Source: Sphaerisporangium dianthi
Lineage (GTDB): Bacteria > Actinomycetota > Actinomycetes > Streptosporangiales > Streptosporangiaceae
Length of the DNA stretch: 64,000 bases
Assembly (NCBI RefSeq): GCF_042654065.1
Contig: NZ_JBHSFP010000003.1
Coordinates: forward strand, 186,001 to 250,000
Direction of reading: 5' to 3'
The translations under genes and the position numbers were made by a program. Under the pieces are notes generated by a model that worked only from the letters and a program-made list of their open reading frames with translations, did no database searches and was not told the DNA's origin. Every line of letters starts with the position of its first letter. The stretch's first letter is position 1. Below are positions 15,291 through 24,400 of this stretch, in pieces.

Positions 15291-16217
15291 GTGAGGTACG
15301 CCGTCCAGCGCCTGCTGCAGGCCATCCCGGTCTTCGTGGCGACCACGTTCCTGATCTACGCGATGGTGTGGGCCCTGCCGGGCGACCCCATCCTGGCGCT
15401 CGCGGGGGACAAGCCGCTGCCCGCCAGCGTCCTTGCGACGCTCCGCGAGCACTACCACCTCAACGACCCGCTGATCGTGCAGTACGGGCTGTACATGGCG
15501 GGGGTGTTCCTGCGCGGCGACCTGGGGGAGACCTTCACCGGGCAGCAGGTCAGCGAGCTGCTCACCGACCGCTGGGCGGTGACCGCGCAGCTCGCCGTCA
15601 CCGCCTGGATCTTCGAGCTGGTCGTCGGCATCGGCCTCGGCGTGCTGGCGGCGCTGCGGCGCGGCAAGCTGGCCGACACGGCGGTGCTGGCCGGCACGAC
15701 GTTCGTGATCGCGGTCCCCGTCTTCGTCGTCGGGTACACCGCCCAGATCGTGCTCGGCCTCGACCTCGGCCTGTTCCCGACCGCCGGCACCGACGAGGGC
15801 TGGCCGGTCAGCTACCTGCTGCCCGGCATGGTGCTCGGCTCGTTCGGCCTGGCGTACGTCGCCCGGCTGACCCGGGCCAGCGTGGTGGAGAACCTGCGCG
15901 CCGACTACGTGCGCACCGCCACGGCCAAGGGGATGCGGCGATCGAGGGTCATCGGCAGGCACACCCTGCGCAACTCGCTGATCCCCGTGGTCACCTACCT
16001 CGGCGTCGACTTCGGCAACCTCATGGCCGGCGCGGTGGTCACCGAGGGCATCTTCAACCTGCCGGGCATCGGCCAGCAGGTCTTCCAGTCCATCCAGCTC
16101 CAGGAGGGACCGGTCGTCGTCGGCGTCACCACCCTGCTGGTAATGATCTTCATCGTGGCAAACCTGCTCGTCGACCTCCTGTACGGCGTGCTCGACCCGA
16201 GGATTCGCCGTGGTTGA
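15291..16217 (+). CDS. Oligopeptide/dipeptide ABC transporter permease (OppB/DppB type)
   Basis: 308 aa, GTG at 15291 after a GGAGG. Six membrane segments, with the binding-protein-dependent transport loop near residue 205 (RTATAKGMRRSRVIGRHTLR) and the DppB ending LLVDLLYGVLDPRIRRG. It pairs with the OppC-type permease, whose start overlaps its end by eight bases. No ATPase follows. Confidence 0.92.
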   Translation: MRYAVQRLLQAIPVFVATTFLIYAMVWALPGDPILALAGDKPLPASVLATLREHYHLNDPLIVQYGLYMAGVFLRGDLGETFTGQQVSELLTDRWAVTAQLAVTAWIFELVVGIGLGVLAALRRGKLADTAVLAGTTFVIAVPVFVVGYTAQIVLGLDLGLFPTAGTDEGWPVSYLLPGMVLGSFGLAYVARLTRASVVENLRADYVRTATAKGMRRSRVIGRHTLRNSLIPVVTYLGVDFGNLMAGAVVTEGIFNLPGIGQQVFQSIQLQEGPVVVGVTTLLVMIFIVANLLVDLLYGVLDPRIRRG

Positions 16218-17121
16218 CCTCAAGGCGTCCGTGGAGGCCGCCGCCCCGGGACCGGAGACCTCCGAAGGACGGGTCCGCGGCTCCCTCTGGTACGACGCCT
16301 GGCTGGAACTGCGCGGCCGGGTCGTCTTCTGGCTCTCGATGGCCATCCTGCTCCTGGCCTGCGCGATGGCCGCCTTCCCCTCGCTGTTCGCCCGGTTCGG
16401 GCCGAACGACGCCTGCAACCTGCGGATGTCCAAGAAGGGCCCCGGCGGCGGGGCGCTGTTCGGCTACGACCTGCAGGGCTGCGACTACTGGTCCCAGATC
16501 GTGCACGGCACCCGCGCCTCGGTGCTCATCGGCATCGCGGTGACCGTCTTCGCCCTGCTGATCGCCGTCCTGCTCGGCCTGGTCGGCGGCTACTACGGCG
16601 GCGCGCTGGACGCGATCATCGCCCGGGTGACCGACGTGTTCTTCGGCATCCCCTTCGTGCTCGGCGCCACCGTCGTCCTGGTCGCCTTCCCCGGGCACGG
16701 CATCTGGGCCATGACCGTCGTGCTGGTGCTGCTGGGCTGGACCACCATGACCCGCCTGATGCGCGGCCAGGTCATCGCCGTGCGCGACTCCGACTACGTG
16801 CAGGCCGCCCGTGCCCTCGGGGCCGGTGACGTGCGCATCATGGTCAAGCACATCCTGCCGAACTCCATCGCGCCGGTGTTCGTGGTCGCCATGCTCAACA
16901 TCGGCAACGTCATCTCCGGCGAGGCGACCCTGGACTACCTCGGCGTCGGCCTGCAGTACCCGGACGTGTCCTGGGGCCTGCAGCTGAACGTCGCCCAGTC
17001 GTTCTTCGCCGAGTACCCCCACCTGCTCCTCTTCCCGGCCCTCTTCCTGACCGCCACCGTTCTCAGCTTCCTCATGCTCGGCGACGTCGTCCGCGACGCC
17101 CTCGACCCCAAGCTGCGCTGA
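16210..17121 (+). CDS. Oligopeptide/dipeptide ABC transporter permease (OppC/DppC type)
   Basis: 303 aa, GTG at 16210 overlapping the upstream permease by eight bases. It has the OppC N-terminal extension, a membrane segment at about residues 40-60, a periplasmic loop carrying two cysteines, and the coupling loop YVQAARALGAGDVRIMVKHI near residue 200. It ends with the usual LGDVVRDALDPKLR. This is the last gene of the operon; OppD and OppF ATPases are missing, so the importer must use ATPases encoded elsewhere. Confidence 0.92.
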   Translation: MVDLKASVEAAAPGPETSEGRVRGSLWYDAWLELRGRVVFWLSMAILLLACAMAAFPSLFARFGPNDACNLRMSKKGPGGGALFGYDLQGCDYWSQIVHGTRASVLIGIAVTVFALLIAVLLGLVGGYYGGALDAIIARVTDVFFGIPFVLGATVVLVAFPGHGIWAMTVVLVLLGWTTMTRLMRGQVIAVRDSDYVQAARALGAGDVRIMVKHILPNSIAPVFVVAMLNIGNVISGEATLDYLGVGLQYPDVSWGLQLNVAQSFFAEYPHLLLFPALFLTATVLSFLMLGDVVRDALDPKLR

Positions 17122-17433
17122 CGCACCCGGCCTCCGCGGCATCCCCGTCGCCGGCCGCCCCACTGCTGTGCGCCGCGGTGCGTCGCCCGCCGGCCGTTCC
17201 TGTGCCGCCCCCGATCTCGACGGCCCTCCCGCTCGTCGAGCGTCTCCGCCGCTCCTTCCCGGCCACCGCCCGCGGGCTCTCCCTACACGCCTGACGGCCG
17301 GGGCCGCGTCAGGACGGCTGTCGCAGATGTGACATGTCATATTTTCGACAGTTCACTCCCGTTGCTGATGTCACATGCGCTTCGTCACTATTGCAGTTAT
17401 TTCTGGCGCTTTGCCTATTCTTGGAGTGGCTTC
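17122..17433. other. Intergenic region upstream of the giant subtilisin (312 bp)
   Basis: The last 120 bases are clearly less GC-rich than the surroundings and hold the promoter of the S8 protease gene. A possible -35 TTGCAG at 17391-17396 and -10 TATTCT at 17416-17421 are 19 bp apart. Palindromic sites are listed separately. No gene is seen. Confidence 0.4.
17327..17376. promoter_or_regulatory. Inverted ATGTGACAT/ATGTCACAT pair with inner TGACATGTCA palindrome
   Basis: ATGTGACAT at 17327-17335 and its exact reverse complement ATGTCACAT at 17368-17376 are 32 bp apart. The first copy overlaps a perfect 10-bp palindrome TGACATGTCA (17330-17339). They lie 58-107 bp upstream of the protease start, where a repressor or activator would bind. 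The binder is unknown. Confidence 0.5.
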
Positions 17434-20400
17434 GTGCACCGCCCCCCTTCCCTACGGCTCGGGTTCACCTCCCTGGCCGCGGGACTCACCCTCGTCATGG
17501 CGGCCTCGCCGCTCACCGGCGGAACGGCCTCCGCCGCCGCCCCCGGCTCCCGGCTCGCCGCGGCCGCGGCCTCCCGGGCCGCGACCGGCCCGTCCGCCGG
17601 CACGCGGACCGTCACGCTCGTCACCGGTGACAAGGTCACCTACCGGTCCGGCGGCGACACCCCGGCGATCGTCTCGGTCCAGGGACCGCACGGCGGCCGC
17701 GCAGCGGCCCGCATCACCACCGTCGGCGACGAGGTGTACGTGGTGCCGGACACGGCCGCCCCGTACGTGACCGCCGGACTGCTCGACCGGTCGCTGTTCG
17801 ACGTCAACAAGCTCGCCGCCTACGGCTACGACGACGCGAGCAGCGACCACATTCCGCTGATCGTCACCTACACCGACGCCGCCGCCCGCAAGCGGGCCGA
17901 GCCGGTGCCGGGCGGCGCGGCGAAGGTCCGCACGCTCAGCAGCATCCAGGGCGCGGCGCTGACCGCCGGCCACGACCGGGCCGCGGACTTCTGGAACTCG
18001 CTCACCGGCACGGCCGGCGCGGGCGCCTCCTCCCGCGGCGCCGCGCCCGGCACCGCGCTCGCCGGCGGCATCGCCAAGGTGTGGCTGGACGGCAAGGCCA
18101 AGGCGGACCTCGCCGACACCGTCGCCCAGGTGCACGCCCCCGAGGTGTGGGCCGCCGGGAACACCGGCACGGGCGTCAAGGTGGCCGTGCTGGACACCGG
18201 CGTCGACGCCGCGCACCCCGACCTGAAGGACCGGATCACCGGCACGGCGACCTTCGTCCCGGGCCAGGACGTGACCGACCGCCACGGCCACGGCACCCAC
18301 GTCGCCTCCACGATCGCCGGCACCGGCGCCGCGTCCGAGGGCGTGGAGAAGGGCGTCGCCCCCGGCGCCGACCTGCTGATCGGCAAGGTGCTCGACAACA
18401 CGGGCAGCGGCCAGGACTCCTGGATCATCGCGGGCATGGAGTGGGCCGCCCGCGACCAGAAGGCCAAGGTCGTCAGCATGAGCCTCGGCGGCGGTCCGTC
18501 CGACGGCACCGACCCGCTCAGCCAGGCCGTGAACCGGCTCAGCGAGGAGACCGGCGCGCTGTTCACCATCGCCGCCGGCAACGCCGGCCCCGAGGACGAG
18601 ACCGTCAGCGCGCCGTCCACGGCCGACGCCGCGCTCTCGGTCGCCGCGGTGAGCGTCGGCGGCAAGGGCACCTCCCTCGCCGCCTTCTCCAGCAGGGGCC
18701 CGCGCGTCGGCGACTACGGCCTCAAGCCGGAGATCTCCGCGCCCGGCGTGGACGTGCTGGCGGCCCGCTCGCAGTACGCCCCCGAGGGGGAGGGCGCCTA
18801 CCAGACGATGAGCGGCACCTCCATGGCCACCCCGCACGTCGCCGGGGTCGCCGCGCTGCTCTCCGCCGCGCACCCGGACTGGACCGGGCAGCGGCTGAAG
18901 GACGCGCTGATCAGCAGCAGCAAGGTCCTGTTCCAGTTCGGCCCCTACCAGGCCGGCGGCGGCCTGGTGGACGCGAGCGCCGCCGTCGGCGGCACGGTCT
19001 TCGCCACCGGCACCGCCTACATCGCCACCCACTGGCCCTACACCTCCGGCCAGAAGGCGACCCGGCAGGTGACCTACACCAACACCGGCGACGCCCCGGT
19101 CACCCTGAACCTCAACGTCACCGGCGGCGCCCCCGAGGGCCTGTTCGAGCCTTCGGCCGGCACGGTCACCGTCCCCGCGCACGGCACGGCCGACGTCGAG
19201 GTGACGCTGGACGTCGACCGGGCCGAGCTGGACGGTCATCTGGCGGCCCGGCTCGACGCGGTGGACGAGGAGGGTGTGCTGCGCGCCCACACCGTGCTCG
19301 GCTACTACAAGGAGGGCGAGCGGGCTCAGCTCACCGTCAACGCCAAGGACCGGTCCGGCAAGCCGCTCGCCGGCGAGATGGTCGTGACCCGTCAGCTGCC
19401 CAACGGGCACCAGAGCCTCGACGCGTACGCGATCGACGAGTCCGGCACCCGCACGCTGCGGCTGCCGACCGGCACGTACTCCATCTGGATGTGGGGCGAG
19501 GTGCAGGGCGCGAACGGCCCGCACTCGCTCGGCGTGGCGCTGCTCGCCAAGCCCAGCGTCGAATTGAAGGCCGACACCGCCGTCACCCTGGACGCCGGCG
19601 GCGCCCGGCGGATCTCCTCCGTCCTGCCGAAGGGCATGGATCAGCCGCGGACCACGGTCGACACCCGCGTGGACTTCGTCCGCGGCTTCGGCGCCGAGGA
19701 GGCCGTCGCAGACAGCCGCCTCCTCGGCGTCCAGCACGACAGCATGTGGGTGCTGCCGACCGGCGGCAAGGTGACCGGCGGCAGGCTGGGCCTCGCCGCG
19801 CGCTGGCGCGACGAGCAGCCCCGCCTGGCGGTCTCCTCGAAGGACGACGACTTCGACGACCTGCTGATCCAGTCCCGGTACACGCCGCTGCCGGAGGGCC
19901 GTTACTCCTTCGACGCCGTCTTCGCCGGGCAGGGAAGCGCCGCCGAGCTGGCCACGGCGAAGGTCAGGGGGAAGGTCGCGGTCGTGCGCTGGAGCGACGC
20001 CGCCGACCCGGTCGCGATGGCCGAGGCCGCCCGCGCCGCCGGCGCCAGGCTGCTGCTCCTGGTGGGCAACGGCCGGGGCAGGCTCGACGCCTGGGACGCG
20101 GTGCAGACCCCCGCCCCGATGCCGGTGGCCTCGGTCACCATGGACGAGGGCGAGCGCCTGATCGGGCGCATCCGCAAGCAGGGCAGCGCCCCGCTGCGGG
20201 TGACCTCGCACCCCACCGCCGACTACCTCTACGACCTGGTCCACAAGTGGACCGGCGAGGTGCCCGCCGACCCGGTCTACCGGCCCCGCGAGCGTGACCT
20301 CGCCCGCGTCGAGATGTCGTTCGCCAACCACAAGCAGGCCACGGCGCGCGACATGCGCACCGACGTGCTCCCCGACTGGCCTCGCGGATTCAGCGGCTAC

Positions 20401-21243
20401 CTCACCGAGGGGCCGGCGCGCGGCACTCGCACCGACTGGGTGTCCGCCGACGGCGGCGTGCGCTGGATGGAGAGCGCGCTCGCCCTGGACGGCGGGGCGC
20501 AGGAGCAGTCCGACCTGGTCACCTACAAGGGAGGCGCGACCGGCGACTCCCGCTGGTTCGGCCCGATCGTGCGCCCGCGGATGAACGACGTCAACGGCTG
20601 GTTCCCCCTGCGCGGCGGCGACGCCCTGATCTTCTTCCTGCCCGCCTGGGGAAGCTCCGGCGGCGACCACCAGGGCGAGATGCTGTTCAACGAGCACGTC
20701 ACCCAGACGGCCTCGCTGTACCAGGGGGACACCCTGGTGGACCGCGTCACCAACGAGCGCACCGACCGGTCGGTCGTCCTGGCCCCGATCGTCAGCCCCG
20801 ACCGGCTGCGTTACCGCCTGGTCAACGAGGCCGCCCGGGACGCGTCGCTGTACCCGTACTCGACGCGCACCCTCACCGAGTGGAACTTCACCAGCGGATA
20901 CGTCGAGACCGACCACACGCTGACGCTGCCGATCATCCAGGTGGACTACGACGTCGACGTGGACGCCGACGGCCGGGCCCACCGAAAGGCCGACCTGACG
21001 GTCACTCCCCGGCAGCTGCCGTACGCGGTGGACGCCGGGCCGATCAGTGCCGTCACCGTCGAGGTCTCCTACGACGACGGCGGCACCTGGCGGAGCGCCC
21101 GCCTGGCCCGCTCCGGCGACGGCTGGACGACCAGGCTGGACGCTCCCCGCACGGCCCACGCGGTCACCTTGCGCGCCTTCGCCAAGGACACCGAGGGCAA
21201 CAGCGTCAGCCAGACCATCACCCGGGCCTTCGGCCTGAGGTGA
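17434..21243 (+). CDS. Secreted subtilisin-like serine protease (S8) with long C-terminal region
   Basis: 1269 aa from the GTG at 17434, with GGAG eight bases upstream; the reading frame stays open further upstream but without a ribosome site. A Sec signal peptide covers about residues 1-36 (cleavage near TASAAAPG). A propeptide follows, then the peptidase S8 domain with Asp254 (AVLDTGVD), His286 (GHGTHVAS), Asn383 (AAGNAGP) and Ser463 (SGTSMATPHVAG). The 750 residues after it hold a CARDB/Fn3-like segment (TNTGDAPVTLNLNVTGG), a PA-like stretch near residue 850-900, and beta-rich ends. Likely an extracellular protease supplying peptides. Confidence 0.92.
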   Translation: MHRPPSLRLGFTSLAAGLTLVMAASPLTGGTASAAAPGSRLAAAAASRAATGPSAGTRTVTLVTGDKVTYRSGGDTPAIVSVQGPHGGRAAARITTVGDEVYVVPDTAAPYVTAGLLDRSLFDVNKLAAYGYDDASSDHIPLIVTYTDAAARKRAEPVPGGAAKVRTLSSIQGAALTAGHDRAADFWNSLTGTAGAGASSRGAAPGTALAGGIAKVWLDGKAKADLADTVAQVHAPEVWAAGNTGTGVKVAVLDTGVDAAHPDLKDRITGTATFVPGQDVTDRHGHGTHVASTIAGTGAASEGVEKGVAPGADLLIGKVLDNTGSGQDSWIIAGMEWAARDQKAKVVSMSLGGGPSDGTDPLSQAVNRLSEETGALFTIAAGNAGPEDETVSAPSTADAALSVAAVSVGGKGTSLAAFSSRGPRVGDYGLKPEISAPGVDVLAARSQYAPEGEGAYQTMSGTSMATPHVAGVAALLSAAHPDWTGQRLKDALISSSKVLFQFGPYQAGGGLVDASAAVGGTVFATGTAYIATHWPYTSGQKATRQVTYTNTGDAPVTLNLNVTGGAPEGLFEPSAGTVTVPAHGTADVEVTLDVDRAELDGHLAARLDAVDEEGVLRAHTVLGYYKEGERAQLTVNAKDRSGKPLAGEMVVTRQLPNGHQSLDAYAIDESGTRTLRLPTGTYSIWMWGEVQGANGPHSLGVALLAKPSVELKADTAVTLDAGGARRISSVLPKGMDQPRTTVDTRVDFVRGFGAEEAVADSRLLGVQHDSMWVLPTGGKVTGGRLGLAARWRDEQPRLAVSSKDDDFDDLLIQSRYTPLPEGRYSFDAVFAGQGSAAELATAKVRGKVAVVRWSDAADPVAMAEAARAAGARLLLLVGNGRGRLDAWDAVQTPAPMPVASVTMDEGERLIGRIRKQGSAPLRVTSHPTADYLYDLVHKWTGEVPADPVYRPRERDLARVEMSFANHKQATARDMRTDVLPDWPRGFSGYLTEGPARGTRTDWVSADGGVRWMESALALDGGAQEQSDLVTYKGGATGDSRWFGPIVRPRMNDVNGWFPLRGGDALIFFLPAWGSSGGDHQGEMLFNEHVTQTASLYQGDTLVDRVTNERTDRSVVLAPIVSPDRLRYRLVNEAARDASLYPYSTRTLTEWNFTSGYVETDHTLTLPIIQVDYDVDVDADGRAHRKADLTVTPRQLPYAVDAGPISAVTVEVSYDDGGTWRSARLARSGDGWTTRLDAPRTAHAVTLRAFAKDTEGNSVSQTITRAFGLR

Positions 21244-21248
21244 CCCCC

Positions 21249-21284
21249 GGTCCGAGGCCCGGTCCATCACCCGGGCCTCGGACC
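21249..21284 (+). terminator. Terminator hairpin of the S8 protease gene
   Basis: Perfect 14-bp stem (GGTCCGAGGCCCGG with its complement) and 8-base loop, starting five bases after the stop. No U tract follows, as usual in actinobacteria. Confidence 0.8.
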
Positions 21285-21414
21285 GCCCCCGCCGGCCGGA
21301 CGCCTCCAGGTCACGCTTCCAGGCCGCGCCGCGCGGACGACGGATTCTCCGTGGCGCGGCGGCCGATCTAGGGGCGCGTGCCACGATGAGAGGAAGGAAA
21401 CGGGAGGGGGCGCG

Positions 21415-22182
21415 GTGCGGGAGCCGGGCGAGGGGTCGCACGCGTGGATGCTCCGGTTCCACCTGGGGACGGAGACGGTGCGCGGCGCGGGCGCGCTGAC
21501 GGTGCGCCGGGGCCCCGGCCCGCTGGGGCGGATGGCCTGCGCCCTGCTCGGCCTTCCGCGCACGGGCACGGCGGTCCCGTTCCAGGTGACCGTGACACGC
21601 CTGACGGCGGCACGGCCCGCACCCGCGAAGACGGACCGGCCGGCGCGCACCGGGCTCACCGGCACCGGCCGTACGGACCGGACGGTCCCGGCCGGGGAAG
21701 CGTCGATGCGGGAGGTCCCCGCCGGGGAAGTGGCAGGGCGGGAGGCTCCGGTCGTGGAGCGATGGGAGCGCGTCATCGGCGGGCGCAGGCTCGTCAGTCA
21801 TCAGATCCGCGTCGGCGAGCGAGGGTGGGAGCGCCACGGTCCGCTGGAGGTCCGCACACGCACCATCGCCCGGACCGCGCCCGCCTCCGCGCCCGGCTCC
21901 GCTTCCGGCTCTCCGCCCGGCTCCGTGGCCGGTTCCGTGGAGGTCGCCGAAGCGGATGCCGTGGTCGTCGAGGTGGTGCAGCGGGGCGCCGTCCTGCGCG
22001 CCGGCCGGCATGAGATCCCCGTCCCGGCGCGTCTCGCGCCCCGCGTCCGCGCCCGCGCCTGGACCGGCCCGCCCGGTCCTGACGGCGGTCCGCCGAGGTT
22101 CCACCTGGAGGTCGGCGTCGCGCTGCCCGTGATCGGCCGGCTGTTGTCGTACCGGGGACATTGCGAGGAGGAAAGGGCCTAG
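21415..22182 (+). CDS. DUF4166 domain protein with low-complexity insert
   Basis: 255 aa, GTG at 21415 after GGAGGG. The start (AGALTVRRGPGPLGRMACALLG), the middle (VERWERVIGGRRLVSHQIRV) and the end (FHLEVGVALPVIGRLLSYRGHCE) match the layout of DUF4166 proteins, usually about 170 residues. A Thr/Pro/Gly-rich insert at about residues 65-110 and a Ser/Pro/Gly stretch near 155-170 make it longer. Function unknown. It is followed 11 bp later by the AlaX-type gene, probably in one transcript. Confidence 0.6.
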   Translation: MREPGEGSHAWMLRFHLGTETVRGAGALTVRRGPGPLGRMACALLGLPRTGTAVPFQVTVTRLTAARPAPAKTDRPARTGLTGTGRTDRTVPAGEASMREVPAGEVAGREAPVVERWERVIGGRRLVSHQIRVGERGWERHGPLEVRTRTIARTAPASAPGSASGSPPGSVAGSVEVAEADAVVVEVVQRGAVLRAGRHEIPVPARLAPRVRARAWTGPPGPDGGPPRFHLEVGVALPVIGRLLSYRGHCEEERA

Positions 22183-22193
22183 GCTGTCCTGGC

Positions 22194-22928
22194 ATGAGCG
22201 TCGATCTCCACGGGCGAACGCAGCGGCTCGAACTGTCCGACCAGAACCTCCGCTCCTTCGAGGCCGTCGTCCTCGCGTCGGCTCCCGAGGGCATCGTGCT
22301 GAGCAGGTCGGCCTTCTACCCCGGGGGCGGCGGCCAGCCGGCCGACCACGGCGTCCTGGTGTGGCAGGGCGTCGAGACCCGCATCGTGGGCGCGCGCAAG
22401 GGCGACGACCTCTACCTGATCCCCGCCGAGGGCGACCCGATCCCGCCCGCGGGCACCGAGGTGCGAGCCGCCGTCGCCGACGACAGGCGCTCGGCGCTGA
22501 TGCGCACCCACTCAGGGCTGCACGTGCTGTGCGGCGTCGTCTTCCGCGACTACGGCTCGCTGGTGACCGGCGGCAACATGGAGCCGTTCAGCGCGCGCAT
22601 GGACTTCAACCTCCCCGAGGTGCCGCCCGGGTTCAAGGAGGCCGTCGAGGACGCCTGCAACGCCGAGATCGCCGCCGGCCGGCGCATCGACGTCAGGGTG
22701 CTGCCCCGCGAGGAGGCCTTCGCCATCCCCGACATCATCCGCACGGCGACCAACCTCGTCCCCGAGGACGTCGAGGAGGTCCGCGTCGTCGACATCGTCG
22801 GGCTCGACACGCAGGCCGACGGCGGGACGCACGTGGCCACGACCAGCCAGATCGGCCGCATCAAGGTCACCAAGATCGAGAGCAAGGGCAAGGGCTTCCG
22901 CCGCCTCCGCATCGCCGTCTCCGACTGA
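22194..22928 (+). CDS. AlaX-type alanyl-tRNA editing protein
   Basis: 244 aa, ATG at 22194. Free-standing relative of the AlaRS editing domain, which hydrolyses Ser- or Gly-tRNA(Ala). N-terminal beta barrel with SRSAFYPGGGGQPADHG near residue 36, then the zinc motif HSGLH near residue 103 and a second-half motif QADGGTH near residue 210. In most relatives the latter reads QACGGTH, so one expected zinc ligand (Cys) is Asp here. Cytoplasmic. A basic C-terminus follows (KIESKGKGFRRLRI). Confidence 0.88.
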   Translation: MSVDLHGRTQRLELSDQNLRSFEAVVLASAPEGIVLSRSAFYPGGGGQPADHGVLVWQGVETRIVGARKGDDLYLIPAEGDPIPPAGTEVRAAVADDRRSALMRTHSGLHVLCGVVFRDYGSLVTGGNMEPFSARMDFNLPEVPPGFKEAVEDACNAEIAAGRRIDVRVLPREEAFAIPDIIRTATNLVPEDVEEVRVVDIVGLDTQADGGTHVATTSQIGRIKVTKIESKGKGFRRLRIAVSD

Positions 22929-23269
22929 CCGCCCTCGGACCCGAGGCCCCTCCCGCTCGGACCCGAGCCCACCGGTGGGACCCGAGCCCTCCGGTGGGAC
23001 CCGAGCCCTCCGGTCGGACCCGAGGCGTCTCCCGGCCGCCGCTCGCCGATCACCCGCCGGCCGGGACGAGGCCGCGCCGGGCCGGCCCGGCTCCCGGGGC
23101 GCCGGCCCCACCGTCCGGCCCCGGCATGGTGGCCGGGGACCGGCCGCGCGCGGGGGGATGTCCGTTCGAGGGCCGCCGGCGACAGGTGCGAGCATGAGGG
23201 AGCGGCCTCGCGGCGGAGCCGCGCGTGTGCGGGCGGTGCGCGGCCCGCCGACAGTCCGGGGGATGACAG
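22929..23269. other. Intergenic region with 19-bp tandem repeats (341 bp)
   Basis: Contains the 19-bp direct repeats listed separately, then 250 bases with no gene-like codon pattern. The promoter of the APH-fold gene at 23270 should lie in the last 100 bases, but I see no clear -35/-10 pair. Confidence 0.4.
22959..23015. repeat. 19-bp tandem repeats
   Basis: Three consecutive copies of a 19-bp unit close to GGACCCGAGCCCTCCGGTG, the second and third differing only at the last base, with partial copies on both sides. Begins 31 bp after the AlaX stop. Likely a variable-number repeat. Confidence 0.7.
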
Positions 23270-24202
23270 GTGACCGTGGAACTCTTCCCGCCCACGCTGC
23301 CGATCATGTCGACGATGGCGCGGAGCGAGGACGGGCGCTCGTGGCTGGCGCGGCTTCCTTCGCTGGTCGACGAGCTGAGCCGGCGATGGGAGCTGCGGCT
23401 CGGCGCGCCCTTCCACGGCGGGACCTGCTCCTGGGCGGCCCCCGCCACGCTTCCGGACGGCGGCCCGGCGGTCCTCAAGATCAGCTGGCCGCACCGGGAG
23501 GCCGCGGGCGAGGCCGAGGCCCTGCTCTGGTGGGACGGGAACGGCGCCGTCCATGTGTACCGCCATGACCAGGACAGGTACGCGCTGCTGCTCGAGCACT
23601 GCCGGCCGGGAGAGCCGCTCCGCGCCGTGGACGGTCTCGCGGCCGAGGACCGCCTGCTGGCCGGGGCGGAGGTGCTGGACGAGCTGTGGTCGGTCCCGCC
23701 GCCCGCCGAGACCCGATTGGAGCGCCTCGGCGAGGTCACCGCCGAGTGGGCCGGCCTGGTGGAGGACCGGATGGACCGGCTGCGCCCCGGATTCGACCCC
23801 GGGCTCGTGGCGCACGGCGTCCGGCTGCTCCGCGAGCTCCCTGGCACGGCCGCCAGGCAGGTCGTCCTGCACGGCGACTTCAACCCCGGCAACGTGCTCG
23901 CCGCGGGCCGCCGCGCCTGGCTGGCCATCGACGCCAAGCCGATGATCGGCGACCCGGGTTACGACCCCTGGCCGCTGGTGGAGCAGATCGACGACCCCTT
24001 CCTGCACCGGGACCCGCTTCCCGTGCTCGCCGCCCGGTACGCGCTGGTGGCCGGCAGCCTCGGCGAGGACGTCCGGCGGCTGCAGGCGTGGGCGGTGGCC
24101 CGCCGCGTCGAGATGGCCCTGTGGATGGTCGAACATGACATGCCCGGCGCGGCGCCCGCCATGGAACGGGTCCGCCTCCTGGCCGCCCTGGCGGGCCTCT
24201 GA
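23270..24202 (+). CDS. APH(6)/hydroxyurea kinase-family phosphotransferase
   Basis: 310 aa, GTG at 23270. Kinase fold close to streptomycin 6-kinases (APH_6_hur): N-lobe FHGGTCSWAAPATLPDGGPAVLKI, catalytic loop VVLHGDFNPGNVL near residue 205, and metal motif AIDAKPMIGDPGYDPWPLVEQ near 225. The family includes true resistance enzymes and many chromosomal members of unknown substrate. No antibiotic biosynthesis genes flank it, so a resistance role is only possible, not shown. Confidence 0.82.
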   Translation: MTVELFPPTLPIMSTMARSEDGRSWLARLPSLVDELSRRWELRLGAPFHGGTCSWAAPATLPDGGPAVLKISWPHREAAGEAEALLWWDGNGAVHVYRHDQDRYALLLEHCRPGEPLRAVDGLAAEDRLLAGAEVLDELWSVPPPAETRLERLGEVTAEWAGLVEDRMDRLRPGFDPGLVAHGVRLLRELPGTAARQVVLHGDFNPGNVLAAGRRAWLAIDAKPMIGDPGYDPWPLVEQIDDPFLHRDPLPVLAARYALVAGSLGEDVRRLQAWAVARRVEMALWMVEHDMPGAAPAMERVRLLAALAGL

Positions 24203-24400
24203 ATGCCGCTCCCGAGCGCCGGCTTCGAGGCGTTCCGAAGCGCCGTTCCCGAGTGCTGGTCGCCAGTGCTGATCGCCAAGGCTGGTCGCCAGTGCCGGTC
24301 GCGAGTGCCGCTCTCGAATGCCGGTCGCAAGGGCCGGTCCTGAGTACCGGTCGCGAGGGCCCGTCGCAAGGGGGCCGGGGCGGGCCGGTGGCCGGCGTGG
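24203..24400. repeat. Degenerate GTGCCGGTCGC-type repeats
   Basis: The gap between two convergent stops is filled by irregular repetitions of short segments such as AGTGCCGGTCGCGAGTGCCG and AATGCCGGTCGCAAG, spaced roughly 15-20 bp. Not coding in any frame I could follow. Confidence 0.45.

Noticed and set aside
17452..22161. Minus-strand open frame of 1569 codons opposite the S8 protease gene
   Set aside because: It is the mirror of a strongly biased coding strand; product is Gly/Arg/Val-rich low complexity without domains, and the plus-strand protein has a full catalytic triad.
23270..24202. APH-fold protein as evidence for an antibiotic gene cluster
   Set aside because: No biosynthetic genes around it; three APH-fold proteins are scattered in this window, so they are common household proteins here.
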